Below are positions 1 through 14,361 of a stretch of 64,000 nt of DNA, piece after piece. The stretch covers positions 62,001 to 126,000 of the forward strand of contig JADCRB010000007.1 in assembly GCA_021464245.1 (NCBI GenBank), read 5' to 3'. Origin of the DNA: Carallia brachiata. Its lineage: Eukaryota; Streptophyta; Magnoliopsida; Malpighiales; Rhizophoraceae. The notes beneath the pieces were generated by a model, which was not told the DNA's origin, searched no databases, and saw nothing but the letters and a program-made list of their open reading frames with translations. Made by a program: the position numbers and the translations under genes. Within the stretch, counting starts at the first letter, position 1. Every line of letters begins with the position of its first letter.

Positions 1-129
1 AGCGGAATCGAAAACAAAATCACTTATTTCATAACAATAATTAAAGGAAACAATGATGCAATCCGATTGGGCCGGAAGAAAAAAGATTAGAGATTGCAGA
101 AATTGAAGAATAAGGACAGATTAGAGAAC

Positions 130-475
130 CTGGAGCCCTAGGGCGCTCGAGGAGGATCTCTTCGGTGGAGACCATGGTGAGGCGGCTGCCGACGTCCTCG
201 TGCACGGCGTCGCCGAACTTCGGCCAGGACCTTCGCTCGACGGCGCTCTTGCTGAGACGAGCGTTGGCGAGCTTGCGCGTGCGCGTCGTGGTGGTGATCT
301 TCACTTTGTTTCCGTCGTCGTTGAACTTGAACTCGATTACCTTCTTGATTCCGTTCTCGTCGGGCCCGATCACTTGCCGCGGCGGCAGGAGGAAGTCCAG
401 ATCCCCGGCGTCGTCCTCTTCCAGTTCGCCCCATCGGAGCTTTTCGCGCGGCGGTGGTGGTGCTGTCGCCGCCAT
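130..475 (-). CDS. TIF3G1: Translation initiation factor eIF3 subunit G, exon 1 (partial gene)
   Basis: This is the first coding exon of eIF3g, the RNA-binding subunit of the eIF3 complex that helps load the 40S ribosome and supports scanning and reinitiation in the cytosol. The protein starts MAATAPPPPREKLRWGELEE and then shows the family hallmarks DLDFLLPPRQVIGPDENG, KKVIEFKFNDDGNKVK, RKLANARLSKSAVERR, WPKFGDA and EEILLERPRAPG, all in the eIF3g N-terminal domain that contacts eIF3i. The frame stays open upstream to 580, but I start at 475 because plant homologues begin just before KLRWGELEE and the ATG has a good context (A at -3, G at +4). The exon is 346 nt and ends at CCAG|GTTCTC, phase 1. 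The zinc-finger and C-terminal RRM exons lie beyond the window edge. No lesion is visible. Confidence 0.9.
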
Positions 476-536
476 GCTTGTTTTCTGTGTGCGCGTGGGA
501 GACTGGGAGTGCAAGGGAGAAAGGCTGGGGTCTATA

Positions 537-692
537 TTAGGGTTATCGAAGTCGGTGAACATGCAACGTCGTCGTTTCAAGGAAGCTGCATATACATTTG
601 AGATTGGGCCCAGCTTTCTTACTTGGGCCCGGTCTGGTCTGGACCGTTTTAAGTTTGTTTAATAGTTGGGCTGCGGCGGACAAAAATGGGCC
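537..692 (-). promoter_or_regulatory. eIF3g promoter: telo-box and four site II motifs
   Basis: Reading upstream from the eIF3g ATG, a telo-box (AACCCTAA on the minus strand) lies at 537-544. Four site II motifs (TGGGCC or TGGGCT) follow at 605-610, 624-629, 667-672 and 687-692. A second telo-box in the other orientation lies at 747-754. This pairing is known from promoters of plant translation-machinery genes, where TCP-type factors bind site II. The motifs are seen directly; their function here is inferred. Confidence 0.7.
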
Positions 693-1509
693 GCAGTACT
701 CATGCAAACTTCAATTTTTTTTTTTTTTTTTTGTTGGTACGTGAGGAACCCTAACACTTTATTTTAATATTTGAAGTGAAAGGAGGGACAACACAACACA
801 ATGTGCTAATAACTGAAAGTTATTTAAAATGTATTTTTTATCATTAAAAAAAAATACCTGTTTAATTAATGGCACAGTTAACCTGTATTTTACTTAACGT
901 ACCAAACAAAACATTTCTTCTTTGTCATTGCTTAGGCTTTCTTCATCAATGCTCAATGGGTCCCAATTTTCTCATGAAGAGTTACAAGCCAAGCCAGCCG
1001 ACTCTGCAGTCTGCACAAGTCTCTATTCATAAAATGATGAATGATCATCCAATAAAATTTGTCCTCTTTGAAAATTTGTTTTGGATTTGCCACTATAAGC
1101 CTTGTCACCTCAAAAATTTTACGAATACTTTAATTTTTACATTTATTATTGAAATAATGTGGGGTACTTATTTTACTAAAGTTATATAATAATCCTTGAA
1201 AAGTTTTAAAGGCAAATGATACAGCTTCATAACTCTAAAGAAACATTATAGAAAATGTTGTTCGCAAACGGCGTGTTATTTATTTATACGCTCCTCTTAA
1301 CCAAAATTATGGACAACAATTTCAAGCATAATTTCAAATTCAAGAGGGAGCGGCCGACAGTGGTTGTTATTACTTATTCGTTGTTTAACTTTAACATCAT
1401 AATGATAACTGGCAAGGATGTACCGTGCAAATGGTGGAGGATGAAAAAAAAAAACCTCCAATAATTGGCCAATTGGATGGCTTCTAAAATGCAAGATAGC
1501 ACCCAATTC
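693..1509. other. Intergenic spacer, no gene seen
   Basis: AT-rich spacer between the eIF3g promoter and the valine tRNA. It contains a T run near 716-732 and short open frames without family resemblance. I see no exon, repeat structure or RNA gene here. Confidence 0.5.
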
Positions 1510-1583
1510 TGTCTGAGCCCGGGTTCGAACCGGGGACCTCTAGTGTGTGAGACTAGCGTGATAACCAACTACACCACCCAGAC
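1510..1583 (-). tRNA. tRNA-Val (CAC)
   Basis: A 74-nt tRNA read on the minus strand. The acceptor stem GTCTGGG pairs with CTCAGAC (one G-U pair), with discriminator A at 1510. The anticodon stem CTAGT/ACTAG encloses the loop CTCACAC, so the anticodon is CAC. The T arm CCCGG-TTCGAAC-CCGGG is perfect and contains the internal B box. There is no intron and no encoded CCA. It reads GUG codons. Confidence 0.96.
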
Positions 1584-1976
1584 CTTGTTGCTGGATTAAA
1601 CAAAACAAAGTTATTAATAATAATAAAATTCTGTGATTTTTATTTTCATCCCATCAAAAATAAAATAAGATCAAATTAGTCTACAATATACTATTCTTTC
1701 ATGTCTCATGTATCTTTAAAAACTCAACTCTCAATACTTTGAATACACCATAGTTTCTAATATAAGTCATCTCTTCAGTTCTTATTGTAGTGAAAGCTTA
1801 TATTTATATTAGGGACAGTTAATTCATCAAGTTCAAGTGCCACAGAGAAAACAAAAACAAAGGTCATAAAAGCTTGGCACAAGATCAGGATCTTCAGAGG
1901 CTAGAGAAAACTCCAGACTGCAAAGCTTAATCATCCTATAAACAAGAATAAAGACTTCAGTGCTAAGAAAACTACT
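1584..1976. other. Spacer between two valine tRNA genes
   Basis: 393 bp of AT-rich sequence between two tRNA genes whose 5' ends face each other, so it is the shared upstream flank of both. I see no coding exon or repeat. Confidence 0.5.
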
Positions 1977-2049
1977 GTTGCTGTGGTGTAGTGGTCATCA
2001 CGTCAGTCTTACACACTGAAGGTCCCCAGTTCGATCCTGGGCAGCAACA
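1977..2049 (+). tRNA. tRNA-Val (TAC)
   Basis: A 73-nt tRNA. The acceptor GTTGCTG pairs with CAGCAAC, with discriminator A at 2049. The anticodon stem TCAGT/ACTGA holds the loop CTTACAC, so the anticodon is TAC. The T arm reads CCCAG-TTCGATC-CTGGG. A TTTT tract near 2070 could stop RNA polymerase III. It is a different isoacceptor from the valine tRNA 400 bp away on the other strand. Confidence 0.95.
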
Positions 2050-3068
2050 TCATTGGGCAAAGAGTGAACAATGTTTTAATGCCAAGATTCTTATTCATGA
2101 TGAACCATATCATTATTCTCATTCCTTTTATAGTTTTTTTTATAATAAAAGAATTTCCGTGAACTTTTCAAAATGTTTTTTGCAATAGAGTGTGAAAGCA
2201 GCTTTTTTTTTTTTTTTGAGAGAAAGAGTGTGTAAGCAACTTGAATTGATAATGATCCCTAAGTAATTGTATTGAAGAAAAATGGAAAATACTTGACTTA
2301 GAAAAAATACGTACATGTGCAATAAAAAAGTCACCTCACCTCACTGGGATAAGTTTACACCGAAACAAAGCGAGATTGATCTCAAATATACACGGTTGTA
2401 AAGCCAAGGCCGGACCTCCAAACAGGCTCTTTCAGCCGATGGACTTTTCATAGAATTAATTGCCACATGTTAAAATGTTTTATGCTTATATGCTGTATCT
2501 TTTTTTTTTTTTTTTTGACACATTACATGGCTATTTCTGAGTTTCAGTGATTTTATTTTTTAAAATTTTTTATAAATAAATAAATGAATAAAAAAATAAA
2601 CTTGTCCCAGTGAATCTATTATCGATTTACGACTGTGATTGGATAGTAAAATTTTGAATAGAAAGTAAATAGAAAAAAAAAAAATAAAAAATAGTATAAT
2701 AATAATGATATTATGATTGATAAAAAGTAATGATTAGAAAGTTGTGAGAATGAAAATAAATAGTAATTTGTGAGAAAAAGAGTAAAAAATAATTATTTAA
2801 ATAGATAAAAAATAAATAAAAAATAAAAATCTTTTCATTTTCCATTCATTTCCATTTGAAAATTCCTAATTACAGTGTAAATCTAGTTTTCCTACTTGAT
2901 GCCACCAACTCAAAGAAGGAAATAAATAAATAAATAAATAAGAAGAAAGAAGAAAAGAATTATAATAATTGAAACGGTGCGTTGCACCCAACATCTGGGC
3001 GTGACTCCTCGTCGCAGTCATCTTTGTCTTTGCTGTTGGAGAAGCAGAAGAAGAAGAAGAAGAAGAGG
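2050..3068. other. Spacer with a possible AT-rich MITE (about 2620-2870)
   Basis: Non-coding spacer and 5' leader of the Elongin C gene. The stretch at about 2620-2870 is similar, in inverted orientation, to 38117-38330 (shared TTACTTTCT, TTACTATT and ATCATTA-rich blocks), which suggests two copies of a small AT-rich transposon. T runs lie at 2205-2217 and 2501-2516. A GAA-rich leader precedes the Elongin C ATG. Confidence 0.35.
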
Positions 3069-4801
3069 ATGGGGAAGGAAGACATGGTGAAGCTAATAAG
3101 CGCGGAGGGATTCGAGTTCGTGGTCCACAAGGAAGCCGCCATGGTTTCTCAGACCATTCGTAACATGCTTACTTCCCCAGGTCCCCTCCCCCCTCCCAAC
3201 CCCTCTCTCGCCATTTCTTTGTGAGTCTTTCTCTGTTTCCATCGATTTGATCGCAAAATTGAACCACAAGTAAAAAAGATGGGATTTTTTTTAGATAAAA
3301 TTTTTTATGTTATACTTGATTTATGGAGTTTGACATGTGTGAGAAAGAAAATATAGATTATGCTGTATTATGATTGAGACAATCGAGTTCGAGTTACGGT
3401 CGGAACCAATTAACCAAAAGAATTTAAAGAATTGGAGGCAAAGGGTGGTCAACACATGTTTTAAATGCTGAAAAATTGAATTGGAAGCAAAGGGTCAGCA
3501 CTGCATTTATGGGGTTTCTCTGTTTTGAAGGATCTGATGGTGTTCACTCACATTTGGAAAAAAAAAAAAAAAAAGATCTGATGGTGAATTTCTTTTTGGG
3601 GTGAGAGAATTTGGGAGTTTAAAAGTAGTATATAAAGTTTATTCATTCAATTATTTTTTTCTTTTCCAAATGTCTTTATTTTCTGGTTTATGGCAGGGAG
3701 TTTTGCTGAGACGCAGCACGGAGAAGTGACATTTCCGGAGATCAGCACTACCATACTGGAGAAAATATGCCAGTACTTCTACTGGTCTTTGCAGTATGCA
3801 AAGTTATGTTCTTTACCTTGTGCACTAATTAGTTCTCTGTAATTCTTATTCCCATTTTCAGGCGAATCATTTTAATGTTATTTCAATTGTGTTTTATCTC
3901 GAATACAAGTGCAGGATGCATCTTGTGTGCTTCTAAAGTTTTGAATCTATGACGTATGACTGGAAAGATACATAGGTTATAAATAGGTTGGATTTCTCTA
4001 TGAAATGACATCTTCACTGAGTTTATGCGGTCTAATTCTGTAGAATGTCAACAAATTTGTTTACTCTATGCATCTGTAGTCCTCGTCAATTTTTCATCTG
4101 CTTTAGTTATGAAGCTGGATTGGAGGTATATGGGGCTCTGTTTGTGGCAAAGAATTGGTTTTCATCTATGTTTAGAAATGAATCTGTCCTCTTTGTATCC
4201 TAATGTGAATTATCTGTACTTGAATTTTTGTCATATGTTGGAATGCCTTCATTTATTCATATTTGACTATTGGTGTTGCTTGCGTTTCATCTTTTCTTCA
4301 TGAAATGCATGCGTTTATCTGCTGATCTTTTCACCTTCATTGTTGAATATGTAAAATATGAGCATTTTGCTGATCCACAGACTAGTGGTGCATTTATCCA
4401 TATATTGGAATATGCACTGTGCTGTTGGGGTATCAGCCAGTTTGACCGGGGGAATTATCAGAGATGAATCATTCTAGGAACCCTTCATGGTTGTGTGCTT
4501 GTAGTCGTTCATTAATAATTGAACTGTTTTAGTTGAATTGCTCCCTAAAATTTAAATGAACTCAGTTGACATCTCCCGTCCCATTGATTCTACGACTATA
4601 TTTGGGTTTACTAAATTGCCTTAATTTGTGAGAACTGACCAAGCTCTTAGACGTTGAACAACGCTTTATCAGTTCTGGTTTTACTCTGTATTGACGTGGC
4701 GGTATTCTTGTTCATCTTCCAGCGGAAAGGAGACCGAGTTCCCAATTGAACCTGAACTGACTCTGGAGCTGATGATGGCTGCTAATTATCTCCACACTTA
4801 A
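3069..4801 (+). CDS. ELC: Elongin C (SKP1/BTB-POZ fold), three exons
   Basis: Complete gene for Elongin C, the small BTB/POZ-fold partner of Elongin A. In animals it also bridges BC-box substrate receptors to cullin ubiquitin ligases; in plants it acts with Elongin A in RNA polymerase II elongation. Exons: 3069-3180, 3697-3802 and 4723-4801, which join in frame to 98 residues (plant homologues are about 96). The product starts MGKEDMVKLISAEGFEF, continues AAMVSQTIRNMLTSPG, then GEVTFPEISTTILEKICQYF, and ends ELTLELMMAANYLHT. All borders are GT-AG, and both introns are phase 1 or 2 with matching partners. The ATG at 3069 has A at -3 and G at +4. No lesion is visible. Open frames inside the 920-bp second intron look like chance. 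Confidence 0.95.
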
Positions 4802-6487
4802 GTCATTCATCCAGTTTGCTTCTTGGATGACAGTCTTGCTTACCGCAGTAAGTCCTCTGCGGCTTGAAATGCATTTCCTGAAGTTTAGATTTCGTATTTT
4901 TATTTTTTCGTTATTCCCTTCGACACTTACTTCCGATTTTATTTTAACCTGTTATTGTGTCTGTATCTAGCAGGGGTCCTCTAGGGAGGATAGTGTCCCA
5001 AGAAGATTTACAATAGATGTACTGTTGACATTTGATTAGAACTCACAGCAACGTTGCTGGTTGGTTATTTGCCAACTAATATTTCGGTAGATGTAACTTG
5101 GAACTCGCTTTCAAACTGACTTGGAAAAGGGGAATTTCGGATCCTGTAAAGTCGCTGTTGTAAAGTAGTTGACAATTTGTGAATTGCTTTTTATCATGGC
5201 ATGGTCGAGCCACACTTTTCAGAAGGCATTGCCATCAGCTTGGCCTATATATGCTCTTTCCCATGATTTTTCAAGGGAGGCATTGTAGCAAGTTTCATTA
5301 CTAGTTTCAAGTCCTTTTGCACAAAGGCCTCCTATTCTGCACACAGATTGCAGGGACGGAATTAATCTATGTGAGATTCTTATGAGCTAGTTAAGTGTAA
5401 CGCTTTACCTGTGTGTGTGCACGCTTGCGTTCCCTGTGAGAGTAAGAGAGGGGAGAGACAGAGAGAGAATGTGCAAAGCCAAAGACTGCATTCGGTGCAT
5501 CGCTGGGGAAGAGAATGATGAAACCTAATTAAGCATTCAATTAGGAACAAGGGTAAAAAAGCGTAAAAAAACGAAGGGATTAAAATTATTGACGTGCACT
5601 TGGCCATCAAAATGCTCTTTTTTTTCATTACAGATGGTGGTCTATCATTAACCTGGATCTTCAACTGCAATTTATTTCAATTGTAAAATTTTTTACCATG
5701 GGAAAACTGTCCGAACGGAAGAACATACTATTAATATGAATTTGATTGAATGCATGAAGGCTATTGAATTTACTGAAAAATTTAATGGCTCACGATTGGG
5801 CATGCGACGATATAATTTGCTAAATAGTTGAATTAAAAAATTGTTAGATGATGTTATAAAAATTGTCTACTTACATATATTTTGTCAAGAATGAATTATA
5901 TAGTGGCGCTCATTGATTTATGTTTTTCTAATTGAGGAAACACATATCCATAAAATGGCAGTAGCATTGAAGAATGTTTTCTTCTATATTTAAACAGAAA
6001 CTATCATTTTCCTCTCCTCGTATCCAAGGAAACCAATTCTATTGTTTATTTTTCTTTTCCCTCCAACAACTAGGAGAAATTTTTGGAGTGCATTTTCTAA
6101 TGGAATGTTATTCTTTCCATTTTTCCAATTCATATTATGTGCATTGATGTGCTTTCCATTTCCTTTTCTACCTTCTTTAAAAGAAAAGTTTCTAAAAGAG
6201 GAAATTTAGTTGGTAAATGGTTAGCAATTTGTAAGATACATTTTGGCTTCGTCAAGCTTGTGACTATTATCCAATTCCCAAAACAGAGCCACTCAAAAAT
6301 TTGCATTTTATGATCCACTAAAGAATCTGATTATCTTACCAAATAGAAAATTTCATTTTATAGCATTAATAGATCCTGCCTGTAGTTACAAAGAAGCAAA
6401 GCAATGGAATGAAATAAATTTTGAGGAACAGTGTCCTAGAGTTCCATTTTCCTGAGATACCATATCCAATAATATCAACATAGAATC
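4802..6487. other. Elongin C 3' region and spacer
   Basis: The first few hundred bases probably hold the Elongin C 3' UTR; a possible UTR intron donor (CAG|TAAGTCC region) lies near 4848. The rest, to the subtilase start, is AT-rich spacer. I see no further exon, repeat or RNA gene. Confidence 0.4.
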
Positions 6488-9114
<2,627 letters not shown>

Positions 9115-10345
9115 CTAACAGCAAAAATTTTTCTATAACTTGATCAACAATTGGTATTTGTCATCTCAATTCTTCAATTAGCTCAATGTCCGGCAATTCT
9201 TTCCTTAACATGAATAAAGTGAATCAGAAATGTTTTTTTTAAGTCTATGTGGGGATCAAGATTACTTTGAAGCGGTCCGAGTGACCATTCTTGTGAAGGC
9301 ATCATAAAAGCGGGTTTTTGACACGGAAGTGACCAATCAGTTGGTCACATAAAAGTAGACTAATCTGTGACCTAATAATTATGATTATACTTTGTAAATC
9401 CACAACATTTTCATGTATAAAACTCTAGTTCACCTTGTATTTTTTTTTTTTTTTTTGAATAAAATGAAAAAATACAGGTAGTATCTCATGATCTTATTTG
9501 AAATTATTGTAATTTTGTACTTAGCAAATGCGTAAAGTTATTACATAATTATGATATTTCTTGCATTTGATGATGAGTCTCACTATTTGAATCTGATAGA
9601 ATTTGAATTTTCTTTTAATTCGAAACTTAATCTTTTTAACTAGTTGAACTATATAAACAACGATATATTTTTTTTCAATTACAAAGAAAGGCACACAAGC
9701 TAAAAGAAATCACGACAAAACATTATCCATACCAGACCAAAGCACTCCAAACAAATCATGGAGTAACAAACACAAAATAGCAGGTGGTGCCTCTTGCAAG
9801 ATATCAAATATGTAGTCCGAGACAAGTGAAAAGGCATTTCCAAACGACCCTACATACAAGGATTTAAAAAAAATAAAAAAAAAATCCTCTTGTTGTTCCA
9901 CTCCAGTCCTAGCCCAATGAGTAATTGTATTCATCTTAATTAAATATCATCCTTAATATATTTATAAAGAAAGAAATAAAATTAAAAAAGAATGAAAAAA
10001 ATTTATTAAATATAATCCTTCTTAATTTAACTTTCTTTCTTTCATTTTTAACGTATTTAGTACAATTTTAATATCAATTTAAAATGAATAATATAAAACA
10101 ATAATTATAAACCAAAAGAAGAGTCTGATGTAGATATAACCCGACCCACCATGATACGGGCGAGATTCGAAAACTTTTTCTTAGACCCCGAGTCAAGCCC
10201 AGTCCGAACACTAATTCTTCCCGGTTCCAACCCGACCCGCTCTAAAATTTGAAGTTTGGACAGGTGGCCAGTGACCTGAATGAGCTTACGAGTTACAGCA
10301 TCTCTGTGCGTGAACACTCAAAACTGTCTCGAACCAGCGTCTCCA
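9115..10345. other. Spacer and 5' leader of the PPR gene
   Basis: AT-rich spacer with no recognisable exon. A run of 18 Ts lies near 9440. The last 60-250 bp, which turn GC-richer, are the likely promoter and leader of the PPR gene. An in-frame upstream ATG at 10280 is discussed under that gene. Confidence 0.4.
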
Positions 10346-11686
10346 ATGGCGGTTCGCGCTTTTGCAAGGTCAAAGATCTCAACTTTCACTACAATACTCC
10401 TCCAATACGTTAAAGACAAAAACCCAATACAACCCATTAAACCCCAAGTCGTCCCAGCTCTCAACTTCATTGCACAGAGCAGTCCAAGGCTAATTCACGA
10501 CGGGAGGCCGAGGGGACCCTTATGGAGGGGCAAGAAATTGATTGGCAAAGAAGCGATCTTCGTAATAATGGGTTTGAAACGGTTTAAAGACGACGAAGAC
10601 AAGCTTGACAAGTTCATCAAAACCCATGTTTTCAGGTTGTTGAAACTCGAGATGATTACTGTCATGTCTGAGCTTGAGCGGCAAGATGAGGTTTTTTGGC
10701 TCTCAAGGTGCTTGCTTTTGGGCTTCTTTTTTTCCTTTCTTTTATGATAAAGTTTTTCTCTTTCGGCTTTATCGCATTGTGTTCTTTCAATTGTTTTTGA
10801 TTGAATTGTTATTGAATTTCCAATTTTCGGGTTAATATTGTGAATTTTGCTTAGTTCTTTTATGTTTAGGAACAGTACTTTGTTTTGGTCTAATTGGCAT
10901 TAGGAAGGTGGAATGTGAGTCCGTTGTTATTCTAATGGTCACCGATTCGAATCACGGAAATACTTTTTTCGCAATAGCAAATTTGATGCCGAAAAAGGAT
11001 AATGCTTGCATGTTGTTTGATTTAATGCTTGACAGAAATATTGACTCTTGATCATTGCTTTCTCAGGTGCGTTCTTATAATCTTAGGCTCATTAAATTTT
11101 GTTTTTGTGCCAAAAAAAAAAAAAAAAAAGAACTATTAGGTCATGCTTCATGCGTTTGTCATTAGTAAGTCTTTAAGAATGCTGTTAGAATGCACAATTT
11201 TCTTCTTGATGTCTAATTTACCTTGATTGGTAGCGTTATCAAACAGATATAACTACATGTCTAAAGTCATTGATTGGGAATTTTTTTGATTCCCAGATTT
11301 TTCAAGTGATTCAGAAGCAAGATTGGTATGAGCCGGACGTCTATCTGTACAAGGACTTGATCATTTCCTTGATGAGAACTCGAAAAATGGAGGAAGCAAT
11401 GCAGCTTTGGGAAAACATGAGAAATGAAAATCTGTTCCCTGATAGCCAAATGTACACTGAAGCCATCAGGGGCTTCTTGAAGGACGGTTCTCCGGGGGAT
11501 GCTATGAACATCTACGAGGACATGAAAAAGTCGCCAGATCCGCCAGAGGAATTGCCATTCAGGATTTTGTTAAAGGGGCTTTTACCGCACCCGCTTTTGA
11601 GGAACCGAGTAAAGCAAGATTACGAGGAGCTCTTTCCTGAAAAACATGTTTATGATCCTCCTGAGGAGATATTTGGCTTGCGGTGA
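10346..11686 (+). CDS. Short PPR protein, THA8-like (possible frameshift at exon 1 end)
   Basis: Two-exon gene for a short pentatricopeptide-repeat protein of the THA8-like group, which resembles Arabidopsis At1g62350 from memory. Relatives are organelle-targeted RNA-binding proteins. Exon 1 (from 10346; an in-frame ATG also exists at 10280) encodes a basic, Ser/Thr-containing presequence and then DGRPRGPLWRGKKLIGKEA, VIMGLKRFKDD and FIKTHVFRLLKLEM. Exon 2 (11297-11686) encodes IQKQDWYEPDVYLYKDLI, MEEAMQLWENMRNENLFPDS, SPDPPEELPFRILLKGLLPH and the end DPPEEIFGLR. Exon 2 needs phase 0. The obvious donor CAAG|GTGC (exon end 10707) is out of phase by one base after the T6 run at 10692-10697. An alternative donor GATGAG|GTTTTT (exon end 10690) is in phase and would drop about six residues. 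Either one T is missing, or the upstream donor is used. Confidence 0.75.
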
Positions 11687-12243
11687 GATTTGCATCTATC
11701 ATACGTGGTTTGAAAATGTTTTACTAACTGTGGAGCAATGGAAAGAGTGTGGTAAATGAAGAGTACAAATGATTGTACCGGATTTCATGTGTCCAATTGC
11801 TTAAAACCTTCATGTGATCACTCTGCTTGGTCATGGCATGTGTTTTTGTGCAATCCATCTTTCTTAGAGAATTGCTTGATGTGATTGATAATCTTAAGGA
11901 ACAAGTGAGCATCAACTAAAGGTGGTGCCAAATGGATTTTTGGTTTAGATACTTCATTTCTAATAAAAATACAAATAACTCCTTATTTTGGTTGAAATTT
12001 AAATTTATGTGTAGTTTGGATTTTTTTTTTTTTTTTTTCCTTTTAACATTGCAATAGTTAAAAGTTAACAAAAAGTTACGCAGGCCATAATAATTTCAAT
12101 TTCTTATTCTGCGTTTCACATAGTTAGGGAAAGCATACCCAACCAGCAAATGATGTTAGCTAGCTTTGCCGTCAGTGGCGCTTATCCCAAATTTGCAATC
12201 CTTTTTAAATATAATAGTTATATCTAGATAACTTGTCAGTCCT
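11687..12243. other. Spacer upstream of tRNA-Ser
   Basis: PPR gene 3' region and AT-rich spacer, with a T run near 12020-12038. No exon or RNA gene is visible. Confidence 0.4.
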
Positions 12244-12325
12244 GTGGGCGTGCCGGAGTGGTTATCGGGCATGACTAGAAATCATGTGGGCTCTGCCCGC
12301 GCAGGTTCGAATCCTGCCGCCCACG
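12244..12325 (+). tRNA. tRNA-Ser (AGA)
   Basis: An 82-nt class II tRNA. The acceptor GTGGGCG pairs with CGCCCAC, with discriminator G at 12325. The anticodon stem CATGA/TCATG holds the loop CTAGAAA, so the anticodon is AGA. The long variable arm (TGGGCTCTGCCCGC region) and the T arm GCAGG-TTCGAAT-CCTGC are typical of serine tRNAs. A TTTT terminator follows at once. Confidence 0.97.
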
Positions 12326-14361
12326 TTTTATACTTTGAAAATTATTGTTGCCTACTTTTGCTTTCCTTTTGTTTGTAAATTTTCCATGATTGTGCCAGGC
12401 ATAGTATATATTAAACGAAGTAATAAAAAGGATTTGTCTCCTTTTAAGTTTCTTTCTTCCCTTTTCTTTTCTTGGAGTTTTCTTTTTTTAATATTCGTCA
12501 ATTATATATTTAAAATTTTCATGTTAAATTTTTTAAGGAAGTGAAGCGTGACATTTATGAGAATAAGAGATATATTCCTATTGTATCCTTTATAATTCAG
12601 TAAGCCAACTAATGGATAAAAAAAGATTTTCGTGGGAAGGTGTTGCCGTGGATATAAAAATGGCATGGAATCTGAGTGTTGAAGGATGCCCAAGTGCAGG
12701 GAAGAAGGGAACTTACATAGTCAAGGTCAATTATTCTCTTAGTCCCCTCTTGGGCACGTCCAAAGCCCAACTCCCCGGTGGAAAACAACCTTATCCAATA
12801 ATCTACTTTGTGAAATCCAAAGAAGGGAGATTTAATCAAATCTCTATCGCTCCCATGATAGCTTCAAGTCATTAGTCATGTATCAAAGAATCTCACCATT
12901 GGGATGTAAAAACACCATTCGCTATGGATTCAGAAAAGGGTAGACGATTAGAAAAATAAATTTCTCAACTTCACATTCAAAGTGACATGAGTCATTTGAT
13001 GATTAAATCATATAAAAATAAAAGAGATAAATTGTCATGCTTGGAATGCAATTATATTTGTTGATACTTAAATATGGTTATATAGTCTAACTTAAATATT
13101 GAAGTTTACATGACAATTTTGACGTGGAAGGGTATGCAACATGCACACAATTTCTTTTTTTTTGAAAGGAAATATTGTAATGGCATGATATTGCTAGCCA
13201 ACTTTCACATTCTTTATTAGATTCACATTTTTTATTCGACGAAAGCAATCATCTACCTTCATTAATTTAGATTTGCTTACAAAATATGAGATGCAATTTT
13301 ATGTAACCTTTGACATTTTTTTTTATAAAATTACCACCCATTGTTAGTATAAAAGTAAGGACATATTTAAAATTGTGTAGGTCAAACGTGTAGTTTCATG
13401 TTCAAATTTGTTTAAGTGTATTTTACTTTTAAATTAGAGATGCAACGGTAGGGTAGTATCAACGAATACGATAAAGAACAATCCTTAATTTAGCTGAAAG
13501 AGATTACTCGAGATTTAGTGCCACTTGAAATCAATTCAAAATTGACAAGTAATACTAAATGACATGTGGAATCGATACGATATCCACATTTTAAAGTAAA
13601 CTGATTTGTTTTGATATATAATCATGGGATGAAAGGACGATTTGTCTAAGAATTTCCCTCACATGGCAAAGAGATGGCTGCAATTGTCCATTAAATGACA
13701 CAAGTTGCGATATGAAGATTCCACATAGGATGCCAAATGGACCCGCGTGGCACTTATCTATTTGTGTTTCGTGGAAGAAGATGATTCTGGTGTAAGGAGA
13801 AGAATTATGAAGGAGAGTCAGAGGACATCCCCAATGATTAATACTTAAATCTTTTATTTTGAAGGTGGCATGAAGTTTATGAAAATGAAGAAAAATACTC
13901 TTATTATATAATTTACGATTCAATTCAACCCTTAAACAAACGAAAAAAAAAAAAAAAGAATGAAGGTGAATGAACGAGGATCTAAGGATGGGAATTGAAT
14001 AGAAAATTCCCGCATCTTCTGACAAAGAGAAAAGCATAAAGAGATCTTAGTAAAATATATTAAAGATCGAATCTTTTCAAGTTCTTGTTGATAATGGCAC
14101 ATGGGCGGCAACGCCAGTGCCATCCCTAGTGTAGGATTCTCTGCACATATTATATATTTGATGTTTCCATGAGACTGTCTTCTCATACTTGCGGCTGTGA
14201 TCTTTCAGTGAAATTCCTGCTGCTGCAGCTTCCATTCTCTGCAAATCCTATCAGTTATTGTCAATTGCTTAAAGACTTCCTTGGAAGGTTACTGTCAGCA
14301 ATATATTGTAGCATAGTTGGGCAGAAAGGTTAGTTTTGTTGGTTTTGTTAAAACAAAGATA
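12326..14361. other. Long spacer, no confident gene
   Basis: Two kilobases without a gene I can name. An open frame at 12612-12875 (87 codons) has somewhat better composition than the flanks but no family I recognise. Other frames read through poly-T or poly-A tracts. The last 500 bp form the promoter and leader of the next gene. Confidence 0.35.

Noticed and set aside
165..662. Plus-strand open frames over the eIF3g exon
   Set aside because: Antisense shadows of the GC-rich eIF3g coding exon.
4025..4467. Two open frames inside the second Elongin C intron
   Set aside because: Cys/Leu-rich chance frames within a well-supported intron.
10905..10990. tRNA-like B box (GATTCGAATCAC) that suggested a SINE in the PPR intron
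   Set aside because: No A box at the right distance, no tail and no target duplication could be seen.
12612..12875. 87-codon open frame (MDKKRFSWEGVAVDIKMAW start)
   Set aside because: No family match that I recognise, no splice partners and no flanking conservation; kept only as a note in the spacer entry.
13591..14186. Minus-strand open frames of 148 and 84 codons
   Set aside because: They read through a poly-A tract as Phe runs and have no family resemblance.
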